A DNA stretch of 64,000 nucleotides from the NCBI RefSeq assembly GCF_024171485.1, contig NZ_JALJZX010000004.1, positions 1 to 64,000 on the forward strand. Reading direction: 5' to 3'. Of the stretch, positions 23,759 through 34,888 are shown piece by piece. The DNA is from Chryseobacterium sp. HSC-36S06 (lineage in GTDB: Bacteria > Bacteroidota > Bacteroidia > Flavobacteriales > Weeksellaceae). The stretch's first letter is position 1. Every line of letters starts with the position of its first letter. The translations under genes and the position numbers were made by a program. Under the pieces are notes generated by a model, which did not search any database, had not been told where the DNA came from, and was given only the letters and a program-made list of their open reading frames with translations.

Positions 23759-24232
23759 TTATTTAAGTTTGACTAGTCTTGTCAGTCTTGAAAAGGTTAG
23801 TGATCCCATCTTCCATTTGCCTTTCTCGCTTACATACACTTCCGTTACCATAAAAGGATTTACAACTTCGTTTCCACCAACTACAGCCACCAGGTCTATA
23901 TCGTTCAAAAGGATGGCGGTGTTTCCAATTATATTTACAGAAGCAGAATAAACTTCAGCTTTTTTGTACCATATACTACCGCTTCTGATCACTTCAAGTT
24001 CACGTTCCTTTCCCCAACTGCCACCCATGTGAACGAATACGGACTTTTCATGAAAGAGGTCCTGGAGTTGATGGGTTTTTTTTTCTGCCATCCAAAGCCA
24101 CTTTTCTTTTGACAGCGCAATGATTTCCTGTTCAGAATTTGAACCTATCGGTGGTGACGAACTGTTCTTTTGTGGTGAACAGGCTGTGACCACTATGATT
24201 AAGAAAGACAGACAGACAATGAGCCGTTTCAT
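23759..24232 (-). CDS. NTF2-like (SnoaL/DUF4440) lipoprotein
   Basis: A 157-residue protein with a lipoprotein signal (MKRLIVCLSFLIIVVTAC, Cys18) and an NTF2-like domain starting with LSKEKWLWMAEKKTHQLQDLFHEKSVFVHMGG, typical of DUF4440 proteins. It is a small periplasmic binding or enzymatic fold of unknown ligand. It starts one base after the stop codon of the aldo/keto reductase gene upstream, so the two are translationally coupled. Confidence 0.8.
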   Translation of the reverse strand: MKRLIVCLSFLIIVVTACSPQKNSSSPPIGSNSEQEIIALSKEKWLWMAEKKTHQLQDLFHEKSVFVHMGGSWGKERELEVIRSGSIWYKKAEVYSASVNIIGNTAILLNDIDLVAVVGGNEVVNPFMVTEVYVSEKGKWKMGSLTFSRLTRLVKLK

Positions 24233-24233
24233 A

Positions 24234-25388
<1,155 letters not shown>

Positions 25389-25446
25389 ACGTATGATTTT
25401 GCTGATTAACAGTCGATTTTAATTTCTGAAAGCTACTAACGCTTCA

Positions 25447-26514
25447 CTATTTCAGGTTTTTACCATAAAAGTCTTTGAGCTTGTTCATTGCCTGATCCAC
25501 GTATTCCGGTTTCCAATAGGTTTGTATATGGGTCGCTCCTTCTATAACAAAGATCTCTTTTGTCTTTGTGCCTGTAGCTTTTGCAAACGCCTCTTCAGTC
25601 ATGTATTTAGTATCGGCCTTACTACCTGCGATCATCAGCAAAGGCTGGTTGATTAACTCTATTTGATTGGTAGCATCCCAGGTCATTAAATCTATCAAAC
25701 TAACCGTAGTGTACAGAAAGGTTGAATTTGGATGTGCGTGTGATCTATAATAATATTCGTATCCTTCGCGATAAAGGTCAATAGTAGTGTTGGCAATTTC
25801 TTCATCAGTAATGCTTGCTACCCCTGAATAAAGTACTTTTCCTCCTGCTGCTTTCTGGGCACGGGCATCAGTAGCCGCTTTTAACCGCTCCTGGATAGTG
25901 GCTAAGCCAGCATTCTGAAAACCATTACGTCTTACTACACCGGAGTTGAACATGCTTAGTGTTGCTACAGCTTTAAACCGTTTATCGCTTTGTACAGCCT
26001 TTAGTGTGTAGCCACCGCCACCACAAATACCCAAAATTCCAAGGCGGGTTGCATCAACCCCTGCAAATCTTGTTATAAAATCAGCCATACCGTGAATGTC
26101 TTCCACACGATAAGCAGGCTTATCGGTATGACGTGGCTCTCCACCGCTTGCACCCTGGTACGATGCGTCAGCAACAATGGTTATATAGCCAGCCTCCGCT
26201 AAATGCTGTGCGTATAATCCTGTTGTTTGTTCTTTTACACCACCATTAGGATGTGCTAACACTACTGCCGCATATTTCTTCGATGCATCGTAATCGGCTG
26301 GTATGTAAAGATTTGCAGCAATATCAATGCCGTTAAGTTTATAGGTAACCGGGTGGATGTTTACTTTTCCATTTTCGTTTTTGGTAATCGCTCCCTCATA
26401 TACCAAAGTCCAGGGATTTTGTTGAGATTGGGTACTCATCGTTTGGGCTTTTAAAGAATAACTATCCGCCGCTGAAAGCGCTATTGCTAATAATAAAATT
26501 GTTGTTGTTTTCAT
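25447..26514 (-). CDS. Dienelactone-hydrolase-like secreted hydrolase
   Basis: A 355-residue alpha/beta hydrolase with a cleavable signal peptide (1-23). The nucleophile elbow is GICGGGG, again with cysteine, and HIQTYWKPEYVDQA near the C-terminus holds the likely catalytic histidine. It is a clear paralogue of the lipoprotein at 15551-16588. It lies between the two aldo/keto reductase genes, with gaps of 58 and 26 bp, so all are probably on one transcript. Confidence 0.84.
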   Translation of the reverse strand: MKTTTILLLAIALSAADSYSLKAQTMSTQSQQNPWTLVYEGAITKNENGKVNIHPVTYKLNGIDIAANLYIPADYDASKKYAAVVLAHPNGGVKEQTTGLYAQHLAEAGYITIVADASYQGASGGEPRHTDKPAYRVEDIHGMADFITRFAGVDATRLGILGICGGGGYTLKAVQSDKRFKAVATLSMFNSGVVRRNGFQNAGLATIQERLKAATDARAQKAAGGKVLYSGVASITDEEIANTTIDLYREGYEYYYRSHAHPNSTFLYTTVSLIDLMTWDATNQIELINQPLLMIAGSKADTKYMTEEAFAKATGTKTKEIFVIEGATHIQTYWKPEYVDQAMNKLKDFYGKNLK

Positions 26515-26540
26515 TCTAATTGTTTGAATTGTCAGCTGAG

Positions 26541-27425
<885 letters not shown>

Positions 27426-27543
27426 TTATTTTCGTCTCTGGTATACAGATTGCGGATTTATCTACCATTATTGCTGATATGAATTTATAAATCATTACCC
27501 TATGTTTTGAATGTATAAATTTGTAGTACTAAAACATTTGAAA

Positions 27544-28458
27544 ATGCATAATGTGTATAAGTTCGAGACGGTAAGTGAATACAATGTATTGAATAATCAT
27601 GAGACACTGCATCCCCTGGTAAGTGTAATTGACTTCTCAAAGGCAGCTCCCAGGTCATGGGGCGGAGAAAAGACGGTTCGGATCAACTATGGTCTCTATT
27701 GCATTTTCCTAAAGGAAGTGAAATGTGGTGACCTGCACTATGGCAAACATACCTATGATTACCAGGAAGGGACGCTGGTATTTGTTTCGCCAGGACAAGT
27801 GGTTACTATTGAGACTACAGGTGAGATCTATCAACCAAAAGGTTATGCCCTCGTTTTTCATCCTGACCTCATACATGGCACCACGCTTGGCAAGCATATT
27901 CAGGATTATACATTCTTCGGTTATCAATCCGATGAGGCACTGCATATCTCACAACGTGAAAGAAAGATTGTGATGGACTGCCTTTCAAAAATTGAGTATG
28001 AGTTAGAACAGGCTATGGATAAGCACAGCAAAAAAATCATTGTAGATAATATTGAATTGTTTTTGAACTATTGCACCCGTTTCTATGACCGTCAATTTTT
28101 AACGCGTGATAATGTTCATAAGGGCATTTTAGAAAGGTTTGAGACTTTACTAAACGAATATTTTCAATCCAATAAGCCTCAAACAGTCGGTCTTCCATCG
28201 GTATCTTATTGTGCAAGGGAATTGAATTTGTCTTCCAGTTATTTTGGGGACCTCATAAAGAAAGAGACCGGTAAAACCGCGCAGGAATACATACAGGCAA
28301 AAGTGATTGATGTTGCAAAAGAGAGGATATTTGACCAGAGCAAGTCGGTGAGTGAGATCGCTTATGACCTTGGCTTTAAATATCCGCAGCACTTCACCCG
28401 GCTTTTTAAGCAGCGTGTAGGCAGCACACCTAATGAATATAGAAGTTCGGTAAATTGA
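27544..28458 (+). CDS. AraC-family regulator of the redox cluster
   Basis: From the ATG at 27544 the protein has 304 residues: an AraC-type cupin sensor (to about 190, with GTLVFVSPGQVVTIET) and a C-terminal double helix-turn-helix (LNLSSSYFGDLIKKETG and VSEIAYDLGFKYPQHFTRLFKQ). An ATG 33 bp upstream (27511) is possible. It is divergent from the seven-gene minus-strand cluster with about 150 bp between, which makes it the likely activator of that cluster. Confidence 0.87.
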   Translation: MHNVYKFETVSEYNVLNNHETLHPLVSVIDFSKAAPRSWGGEKTVRINYGLYCIFLKEVKCGDLHYGKHTYDYQEGTLVFVSPGQVVTIETTGEIYQPKGYALVFHPDLIHGTTLGKHIQDYTFFGYQSDEALHISQRERKIVMDCLSKIEYELEQAMDKHSKKIIVDNIELFLNYCTRFYDRQFLTRDNVHKGILERFETLLNEYFQSNKPQTVGLPSVSYCARELNLSSSYFGDLIKKETGKTAQEYIQAKVIDVAKERIFDQSKSVSEIAYDLGFKYPQHFTRLFKQRVGSTPNEYRSSVN

Positions 28459-28799
28459 GCCCTGCGGTGCGGAGGGGCTAGCAGATATCGTCGGTAGCTT
28501 ACTTGCTGAATGTTGTTGGCATCAAAAGCTATTATACAGTGAACAGATTCGACTTATTTTAAGATTACTTCATATACCGGCAAATTAATTTTTATAAATT
28601 AATTTTTAAATGATAACCGACAAAGAAGACGAAAAGATAAGAGGGGGGATTACTATTGGGCTTTGAATGCGAAAAGGTGATGAATATCAATGGTGTTTCC
28701 TCATTACTGTTGCAATGCGGGAAAGGGATAATATCTCGGTGTCGTTTGAAAATTCGTTTAATTGCAATTATGTTATTTGCTGTGGCAGAGCCGAGATTA
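28459..28799. other. Non-coding stretch, nothing recognised
   Basis: No gene, repeat or hairpin I can support. It lies between the AraC regulator and the Fic remnant. Confidence 0.5.
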
Positions 28800-29035
28800 T
28801 TAATTACTCAAATTAAGCTGATAGGAAACTAATCGGCCGCCCCCTGTCTTTATCAAGGCGCCTATGTCGTTCATGTGCTGCAAGTTTCTGGTTGCTGTAG
28901 CTTTGGAGGTTTTATTCAGCGACATGTATTTACTTGCCGTCAGGCCACCTTCGAAAGGAGCACCTCCTTTTTCCATCATCCTGTAGACTGCTTTAAGTCC
29001 TCGGTCGTTAAGTTCAAATTTGAACCTGTCAAAGA
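28800..29035 (-). pseudogene. C-terminal remnant of a Fic-family gene
   Basis: About 75 codons read FELNDRGLKAVYRMMEKG, then GGLTASKYMSLNKTSKATAT and RNLQHMNDIGALIKTGG, and end in a stop. This matches the winged-helix end of the Fic protein at 18929 (GNLTTSKYAKLTKSSTDTAL, RDITDLMEKGVLLKSGS). A stop codon lies just upstream and no Fic core is found, so most of the gene is lost. Confidence 0.75.
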
Positions 29036-29391
29036 AAGTTCACTTTCTTGAGTGTGAACAATACTACATGTTTAGAATCATATAATGCATCCTAAAGGAT
29101 ACTGAAAAAATACATCATCCAGTCTGTCTTATTTTTTGAAAGTGAAAATTAAGGAAAAATAATGAAGGAAAAAAGGGGTGTAAGGACGTAAGCAAACTTT
29201 GGCAAGAGAAAAATTTTATTTTTTAGTATAAAAATTTACCTATTAATCTCATATAGAAGAACGCAGCATAATGAAATGCCTGTTTTAGTTTGCTTTGGAA
29301 ATATTCTAATTCATATGTTTTTTTTTGAAAAAAAATAAAAAAAAGTTTTTTGCCAAAAAGTGGTTACTGCCCTTACTGCCATAAAATAAAG
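29036..29391. other. Non-coding, AT-rich stretch
   Basis: No gene. An imperfect inverted repeat GTTCAC...GTGTGAAC lies at about 29038-29060. The rest is A/T runs. Confidence 0.45.
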
Positions 29392-29420
29392 AAAAGCAGT
29401 GCTATTGGCACTGCTTTTTT
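29392..29420. terminator. Terminator at the end of the island operon
   Basis: AAAAGCAGTGC and GCACTGCTTTT pair perfectly around a five-base loop. On the minus strand it ends the VapE transcript; T/A runs on both sides allow action in both directions. Confidence 0.8.
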
Positions 29421-29460
29421 CAAAGGTAAATTTTGTGGTTTATTTTAAGGAAATTCAGCA

Positions 29461-30450
29461 TTAATTTGGAAATCTGTACGGCAACTTTCCAACCGCGGAA
29501 TTATCGGTTTCAATATGTTCTTTTTTTCGTGCTCTTCGATCTACTTCATCAATATCGAGAACATTTACAACGTAAACATAACTTTTATTTCTTACGATTC
29601 TGGTAAAGCCATGTTTCTTTAAAGCTTTTCCTAATTTATTGACTGTACCGCCTGTCACATTTATATTAGCTACAGTAGCCAGCCGAACTGCAATTTGAGA
29701 AGCGTTGAGAAAGGCATTTGCAGTTTCTCTTGTGGCAGGTTCAAACCATGTCAATAAAAGTTCTTCTTCAGGGCTCATTAATTGGTACTGCTCGTTGTTC
29801 GCGTTGATGTCTTTAATCTCTTTCTGGTTGAACCAATGGCGGAAGCCTTCTTTAAAAAGTTTTAATGCCTGGGCGTAGCACAGGTTAATATCGACTTGGT
29901 GTTGGTATTCGATGTTCTCCAATTCAAAACAAAGAAAACGACGGGAGCCGGTGGTGTCGTTGAGGAACTGTGCGGTATTCACGCTGCCGGCGAAGCTGGC
30001 ACGGCGGGGCATATTTTCGTTGTTGTGGCCGTATGCTTTTCGCATTCTGATGTGCGTTTTAGTGATTAGTTCTTTCAGGGAACCGATCTCTGTACGGTTC
30101 AAATTTTCAAGTTCATCCAGGTTAATGAGCATGCACTCTGCCAAGTGGATTAGGGTGTCTTTGTTGTTGGGGTTCACGGTTCCGGAGAAGATATACTGTT
30201 TGAGTTCGCGAGGCATTAGTTTTTCAATCCAGGTTGTTTTTCCGAGTCCCTGTTTGCCTGAAAAGACGATCACGGTCTGATTGATTTGCTTTTCATCCAG
30301 AACACAGGCTACCATGGCAACAAACCACTTTTTGAAACATTCTTTCCAGAGGTCAGGTTTCGTGGTGGTGATCGTTAAAGCCAGCTCTTCGATGTGATCT
30401 TTATCGCCCGTATATTCCGGCAAATTTTCAAAGTAGTCTTTGATCGTACA
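29461..30450 (-). pseudogene. VapE-type helicase half of a broken primase-helicase gene
   Basis: About 330 residues of the virulence-associated-E P-loop domain: a Walker A motif in FSGKQGLGKTTWIEKL, Walker B-like LINLDELENLN, and arginine-finger candidates in NDTTGSRRFLCFE. The frame opens upstream to 30576, but the first 40 codons there are antisense-like and low in complexity. True coding begins at IKDYFENLPEYTGD, where the upstream gene's frame ends. It is normally fused to a VirE-N primase domain in one protein, so this is the 3' part of a frameshifted gene. Confidence 0.78.
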
Positions 30451-31735
30451 TTTCGCAGAAGTCGGAGCGCAGAAGGTTCCGGAGGGAGTTGATGCTGCAG
30501 CGTACTTTGGCTTTCTGGATTTCGCGGAGGATGGAGTTTTCTTTGAAGTCGGTGATGTATTTCCAGACTTTTCCATTCACTCTTTTGTATTCCAGTTTTC
30601 CCAGGACTTCGTTGTAGCGGAATTTGTAGCGGTTGTTGAGGAAGTTTTCGAGTTTATCTATTAGAGCCGGTTCCTCTTCCTCGTCTAAAGTCATTGTTCC
30701 ATCGTGGCTTGTTGTCGCGGATGATTCGTCTGAATTTTTTCTTATGCTCGCGGATTGTGCGGATTTGGCGGATTTCTTTTGTGGTGTGAAATTGTCGGTG
30801 GCGTACTCTGAGGTGTTGGAATAGGCGCTTTTTACTGCGGTCATAACTTCCTGAGTATTGTAGTCATAATCAGCCAGGATATAGCCTAATGCAAGGGATT
30901 CAGGAACGCCTTTTCGGTTCAGGTTGTTGGCGAGGGTGAAAACAAAGTAATTGCGGCTGCCTTCGACGAATTGATATTTCTTTTCGGTGAAGGTGATGGC
31001 GTTGTGGTACAAAACATCGTTATTAATGGGTGTTGGGTGCTGGGTGCTGGGTGTTCTTTCGCGGCTTTTTCCTGCTTCGCAGGAGTTTCCTTCGGTGGGC
31101 TCGGGATGACAGGACTTGGCAACTTGTTGTGACTCCGATGTTTCTGAATCCGTATCAAAGGTTTGCTTCGCTGCGCTCGCAATGACGGTTTTTTGATTGG
31201 TAAAGATGGAAGAGTTTTCGTTCAGGTAGAGTTCAGGATCGTAGGAAAAGAAGCAAAGCCGGGTGATGTCTTTGCCGGATTTGTCGATTTCGAGGTGGAG
31301 AAGGTTTTCGAAGTAGACCTGGAGTTTTAAGAAGGTTTCTTTGTGTTCGGTTTTGTCGGTACTGACTTTTACAAAGATTTTCAGGCCGTTTCCTGATGGG
31401 CTTGTGAAGGCTGCAAAAACAAATTCGTTGTTTTGGAGTTTTTCTTTGCATTCAGTGAGTTTTTCTTTGGTGATTTTATCGATGTCCAGAACTACTAAGG
31501 CGTTGTAGTTGGTCAGGAATTCCATTTTCCTGCCGCCTTTGAATGTTGCGGAGGGTGTGAATGCCGGAAGTGCTTTTTTAGCTCTTTCTGCAGCTTCTTT
31601 TTTATCCTCTGCGAGTGATTTCCGAAGGTAAGTGATGGCGTTGCGGTAGGTTCCGGTTTTGATTTCGTCGAGGATTTTCAGAATGTCTTTTTGTTCGATG
31701 ACTTCATTGAAGTTTTTGAATATGGTGGATTTCAT
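30428..31735 (-). CDS. VirE N-terminal primase-like protein, frameshifted at its end
   Basis: A 435-residue product: the BT4734/VirE N-terminal domain (about 50-190, with NALVVLDIDKIT and FTSPSGNGLKIFVKV), a variable linker, a VirE-type middle region (240-300) and a start of the DNA-binding/helicase part that breaks off after FCEMYDQ. The reading frame of the helicase continues at once in another frame, so one missing or extra base near 30440 has split a single gene. Two dispersed repeat units are carried in frame inside the linker (residues about 190-235). Confidence 0.78.
   Translation of the reverse strand: MKSTIFKNFNEVIEQKDILKILDEIKTGTYRNAITYLRKSLAEDKKEAAERAKKALPAFTPSATFKGGRKMEFLTNYNALVVLDIDKITKEKLTECKEKLQNNEFVFAAFTSPSGNGLKIFVKVSTDKTEHKETFLKLQVYFENLLHLEIDKSGKDITRLCFFSYDPELYLNENSSIFTNQKTVIASAAKQTFDTDSETSESQQVAKSCHPEPTEGNSCEAGKSRERTPSTQHPTPINNDVLYHNAITFTEKKYQFVEGSRNYFVFTLANNLNRKGVPESLALGYILADYDYNTQEVMTAVKSAYSNTSEYATDNFTPQKKSAKSAQSASIRKNSDESSATTSHDGTMTLDEEEEPALIDKLENFLNNRYKFRYNEVLGKLEYKRVNGKVWKYITDFKENSILREIQKAKVRCSINSLRNLLRSDFCEMYDQRLL
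31027..31180 (-). repeat. Dispersed repeat units inserted in frame in the primase gene
   Basis: Read on the minus strand: GTCATTGCGAGCGCAGCGAA (translated VIASAAKQ), then GTCATCCCGAGCCCACCGAA with an adjacent hairpin TCCTGCGAAGCAGGA (translated CHPEPTEGNSCEAGKS), then a CACCCAGCACCCAACACCC tract. All three are kinds of sequence usually found between genes. Their frame is kept open through the protein. Confidence 0.6.
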
Positions 31736-31851
31736 AATTGTTGGGTGTTTGGTGTTAGGTGCTGGGTGTTAATTCCTGTTTTTAAAAGTTTCAAAAAGAG
31801 CCCAAAGCAGATGCATGGGCTCTTCGGCAAAAGAACAAGAGAAAGCGAAAA

Positions 31852-32133
31852 TTACTTTTTGGCAAAGGCGGAGTTGCGGTAATCCTGGATGAATTTTTCT
31901 ACGTCAGAGAGTTTGTAGTAGATTTTGTTGCCGACCTGGGAAAAAGAGATCTTTCCTTCGTCGCGCCAAGACTGAGCGGTCCGCAGCGATACATCAAGCA
32001 TTTCCATGAACTGTTTGTTGTTCAGGTAGGTTTCAGTCTTTGCAGAACGCGAAGCACTGATCTTCTCGGAAATGTCGTTGATTTTTGAGATTAACTCGTT
32101 GAACTGGTCTTTGGTAAGGATAATTGCTTCCAT
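31852..32133 (-). CDS. Excisionase-like helix-turn-helix protein
   Basis: From the ATG at 32133 the product has 93 residues, with a short coiled N-terminus and a MerR-type winged helix (YLNNKQFMEMLDVSLRTAQSWRDEGKISFSQ in outline, then KIYYKLSDVEKFIQDY). Proteins of this type sit beside tyrosine integrases in Bacteroidota elements and act as recombination directionality factors or regulators. The alternative start ten codons upstream adds no recognisable feature. It is followed by the primase gene 117 bp downstream. Confidence 0.82.
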   Translation of the reverse strand: MEAIILTKDQFNELISKINDISEKISASRSAKTETYLNNKQFMEMLDVSLRTAQSWRDEGKISFSQVGNKIYYKLSDVEKFIQDYRNSAFAKK

Positions 32134-32278
32134 AATTTTATTGGGTTTAAGATTATGAAGCAAAATTGAAATAAAGGAAAAAGTCCGATTAGTCCGATTT
32201 AGTCCGATCGGACTAAATACTTTGTAACTAATTGGACTTTAGAATATTGTAAATTCAAACAGGTGTTTGAAAATCGTA

Positions 32279-32974
32279 CTAAAACTTAATCATCTGATCG
32301 GAATTTGGATCCTTGTCGTTTCGTCCTGGAGAGAGATAAGTCTGCAATGTGTCTTTCGACAAAGTGTTTCCGTTTTCGTCAACGAAATTATCAGCTAGAA
32401 AATCAGCAATATCCTTAATTCTTTTCTGCAAGTATGGTTTGCCGTTTGGCTTAACCGAAGTCATCATCTGTTTGAAGGCGTTGGTGATGATATTGAGTGG
32501 GCCGTTCAATATTATTTTTTCACTATTCTTTTCGGCAATTATTTCAGTACAGCGGGAAGCTTCAATTTCAGCCCTTAGTTTTGCCAGCGTCTGAATTTTC
32601 CCGATCATCTTTTCGCACTCTGCATCAAATTCAGGGAGTTTTTGGTTTTTCGTTATTATATCCTCGGTTTTGTAATCGTAAATTTCTGAGGTCAGGAAAT
32701 AAATTTTTTCTTTATTATCGGCAAGAAGTTCCATATTTTCTCTGGTCTCCTTAAACGAGAAATACCGGTCTTCGCTTTCAGCATTGATGTATTTCTTTGC
32801 GGGCTTGGCTTTTACAAGTTTCGACTGCTCATCCAAAATTTTATTTCTTTTTGTTTCGATGCTGATCATGAACTTTGTGTGACGGTTCTGGTTTCGAACC
32901 CCATTAAAAAGATCGTCATTCAGGGTAAGAAGTTTCTCGAATTTGTTTAGCCACTGCACGGGATCTTTCACCAA
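32279..32974 (-). CDS. Hypothetical island protein
   Basis: A 231-residue, highly charged, mainly helical protein with no signal or membrane segment. A coiled-coil-like middle (about 90-150) precedes a C-terminal block with KPYLQKRIKDIADFLADNFV and LSKDTLQTYLSPGRNDKDP, which recalls the end of RteC-type proteins found in Bacteroidota conjugative elements. That link is tentative. It lies between the integrase and the helix-turn-helix gene on the same strand. Confidence 0.6.
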   Translation of the reverse strand: MVKDPVQWLNKFEKLLTLNDDLFNGVRNQNRHTKFMISIETKRNKILDEQSKLVKAKPAKKYINAESEDRYFSFKETRENMELLADNKEKIYFLTSEIYDYKTEDIITKNQKLPEFDAECEKMIGKIQTLAKLRAEIEASRCTEIIAEKNSEKIILNGPLNIITNAFKQMMTSVKPNGKPYLQKRIKDIADFLADNFVDENGNTLSKDTLQTYLSPGRNDKDPNSDQMIKF

Positions 32975-33134
32975 CTGGCAGTGGTGGCAGATGAATTAAG
33001 GAATCTGGGAATGGGGAGGGGAAATTCTTTTCAGTGCATTGGGAAACAGAAATCAGTCAGCAGGTTTTAAGACTGGAAGCGTTTTTATGTTTTTTTCATC
33101 ATCAAGCTAATTTATGAAATCGTGTGCAAAAAAA

Positions 33135-33161
33135 AGCACCTTCTTTTGAAAAGAAAGTGCT
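33135..33161. terminator. Terminator after the integrase gene
   Basis: AGCACCTTCTTTT and AAAAGAAAGTGCT pair with one mismatch around two bases, 20 bp past the integrase stop codon, with A/T runs on both sides. Confidence 0.65.
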
Positions 33162-33181
33162 AAAGTTTTCAACAATTATGT

Positions 33182-34399
33182 TTAATAGATGTATTTGTCC
33201 ACTGCATCGTCCAGTTCCTGCGAAATGATCTTTGCATAAATCTGGGTAGTGCCGATATTTGTGTGATCCAGAAGTTTAGATACATGCTCGATTCTCATTC
33301 CGTTGTTCAATGCGTTAGTGGCGAATGTATGTCGAGCCAGGTGAAAGGAAAGCGAGAACGGTAATTTCATTTGCTTGCCGATTGCCCTCAGATGAAAGCC
33401 ACACAATGAGCTGCATCTTTTCAGTTCTTCGTAAGCATACAGCTCGTTGGTATGATAAGGCGAATCATTATCCAACATCGGAAATACAAAATCCGAAGGA
33501 TTGACTTCGGCCGGTTTATACTTGTTTAAAATCTCCAAAGCCGACTGCCCAAACTTAAAACTATGTACACGGCCGGTCTTTCTGATTTTCTTGCTGATCC
33601 TGTGGTTTTGAAGGTCGATATGTTCCCAGGTAATTTCAATGACATCACTAAGGCGAAGTCCACCGGCATAGACACTGAAAAGAAACATGTCTTTTATTAC
33701 CTGAGCTTTGCCGTCGGGATTAGCTTTAAGTTCTGTAAAATTCTGCAGCTGGGTTTTTGAAAGGAACATTCTTTTACCCGGGTCTTTTTTGATTTTAATT
33801 TTATCGAATGGGTAAAGGTGTGAGTACACCAGGTCCTCGCGAATCGCTTCTTTAAAAAAGATGGACAGGATAAGCAGTGAATACCTCACTGTTGTGTTAG
33901 TATTACCGAGTTTAGTGCTGCAGTAGTTCATGTAATCCCGCAGCATTGTGACCGTCATATCATCGAAATTCATGTCTCTGCTGCCGTTATATTCCTCAAA
34001 CTTTTTCAGCTGTGATTTGTAAGCTTTGTGCGTTTGTATCGACACGGAGTTTTTCATTTTCTCAAGTCTGGCATCGGCAAAGTCAAAGAAATTCAGTGAC
34101 CGCTTTCCGTTGATGGCTTCTTTTAATCTTCTGGCTGAAACAGTTTTTGAATTTCTTTCCAGGTCTGCTACCTCCCCGGAAGCGTCCGCAACTTTCTGAG
34201 CCAGAAGGGCATTCATTCGGGCAGAGCCTTTAAAACTTTTTCTTACCACCTGGTCAATAGGATTCCATTGCGCAGGAAGAAATTTATAGCCAGTAGAAAT
34301 GAATTTTGTTTTACGGTCTTTGATCACGCGGATGTACAGTGGTGCAGCGCCGGTTTTATCTGCCTGGTGGGTTCTTAGGATGAGTTTTACTGTAGCCAT
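33182..34399 (-). CDS. Tyrosine recombinase / integrase
   Basis: The ATG at 34399 (MATVKLILRTHQADKTG) gives 405 residues, the usual start for this family; the frame is open 34 codons further up. Domains: an arm-binding N-terminal part (1-85), a SAM-like core-binding domain (105-200) and the catalytic domain (215-400). The catalytic set is complete: Arg249 in GGLRLSD, His353 and Arg356 in FHLARHTFAT, His379 in LLDHTN, and Tyr388 in TTQIYAKI. This is the Bacteroidota element-integrase type. It lacks the extra helix that marks IntI, so it is not the cassette integrase. Confidence 0.9.
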   Translation of the reverse strand: MATVKLILRTHQADKTGAAPLYIRVIKDRKTKFISTGYKFLPAQWNPIDQVVRKSFKGSARMNALLAQKVADASGEVADLERNSKTVSARRLKEAINGKRSLNFFDFADARLEKMKNSVSIQTHKAYKSQLKKFEEYNGSRDMNFDDMTVTMLRDYMNYCSTKLGNTNTTVRYSLLILSIFFKEAIREDLVYSHLYPFDKIKIKKDPGKRMFLSKTQLQNFTELKANPDGKAQVIKDMFLFSVYAGGLRLSDVIEITWEHIDLQNHRISKKIRKTGRVHSFKFGQSALEILNKYKPAEVNPSDFVFPMLDNDSPYHTNELYAYEELKRCSSLCGFHLRAIGKQMKLPFSLSFHLARHTFATNALNNGMRIEHVSKLLDHTNIGTTQIYAKIISQELDDAVDKYIY

Positions 34400-34632
34400 A
34401 ATGTTGCGGATTTGGATTTGTTGTACTACATTTGAAAAGGAATGCAAACTGATGAAGGGAGTGAAAAGAGCAACAAAGTATCTGAGTGCAAGCCTAAACA
34501 AAGATACAACATTTGGTACAACAAATAGGACTTTTCGTTACTTTTCTTTGCATTTTTTTGCACTGATAAAAAACTAAAACCGTTTATTAATAGGCATTTG
34601 GGAGCATTAGATACAAATAGGGAGGATTGTCA
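34400..34632. other. Integrase upstream region, probable attachment-site side
   Basis: No gene. It holds near-repeats (GATACAACATTTGGTACAACAAATAGG and, 100 bp on, GATACAAATAGGG, given here as landmarks at 34502 and 34611) that could be integrase arm or core sites. I could not find the matching copy at the other end of the island. Confidence 0.35.
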
Positions 34633-34763
34633 GGATAACAATGTATTTCTATTAGCGGGTGTAAAGTTTACATCATAAAGATTTTCGCTAATTGTTCATT
34701 TTGTCATATTTAGAAAAACCAGTTATAATAATCCCCGCCAACAGAAATACCCAACCGTTACCA
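34633..34763 (+). repeat. attC-like site 11
   Basis: Left core GGATAAC (34633-34639), right core GTTACCA (34757-34763), with the arms and loop of sites 1, 5 and 8. It is 23 kb from the main array, so the array was probably once continuous and has been split by later insertions. Confidence 0.85.
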
Positions 34764-34888
34764 GCAACCGCAAAGCGCCACCTTCCGACATTGACAGTGA
34801 ATTGTACAGGAAATCTAAATATTCATACAAACGTTTAGCTGACAAATAAAATCTACCTTTGTAAAGCCCTTAATAAATCCGCTGTCTT

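Larger units (their letters stand above)
29392..34632 (-). mobile_element. Integrative island remnant (integrase to primase)
   Basis: All genes read on the minus strand: tyrosine integrase, an unknown protein, an excisionase-like helix-turn-helix protein, and a VirE-N/VapE primase-helicase pair. This set is typical of small Bacteroidota integrative or phage-satellite elements. No relaxase, mobilisation or capsid genes are present, so the element is either minimal or reduced. Exact ends were not found; the right side reaches to an attC core at 34633. Confidence 0.6.

Noticed and set aside
30440..30664. 74-codon + strand frame opposite the primase
   Set aside because: Antisense shadow of the VirE gene.
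33182..34399. The tyrosine recombinase as the cassette integrase (IntI)
   Set aside because: It has an arm-binding N-terminal domain and lacks the extra IntI helix region; it belongs with the primase island 20 kb from the array.
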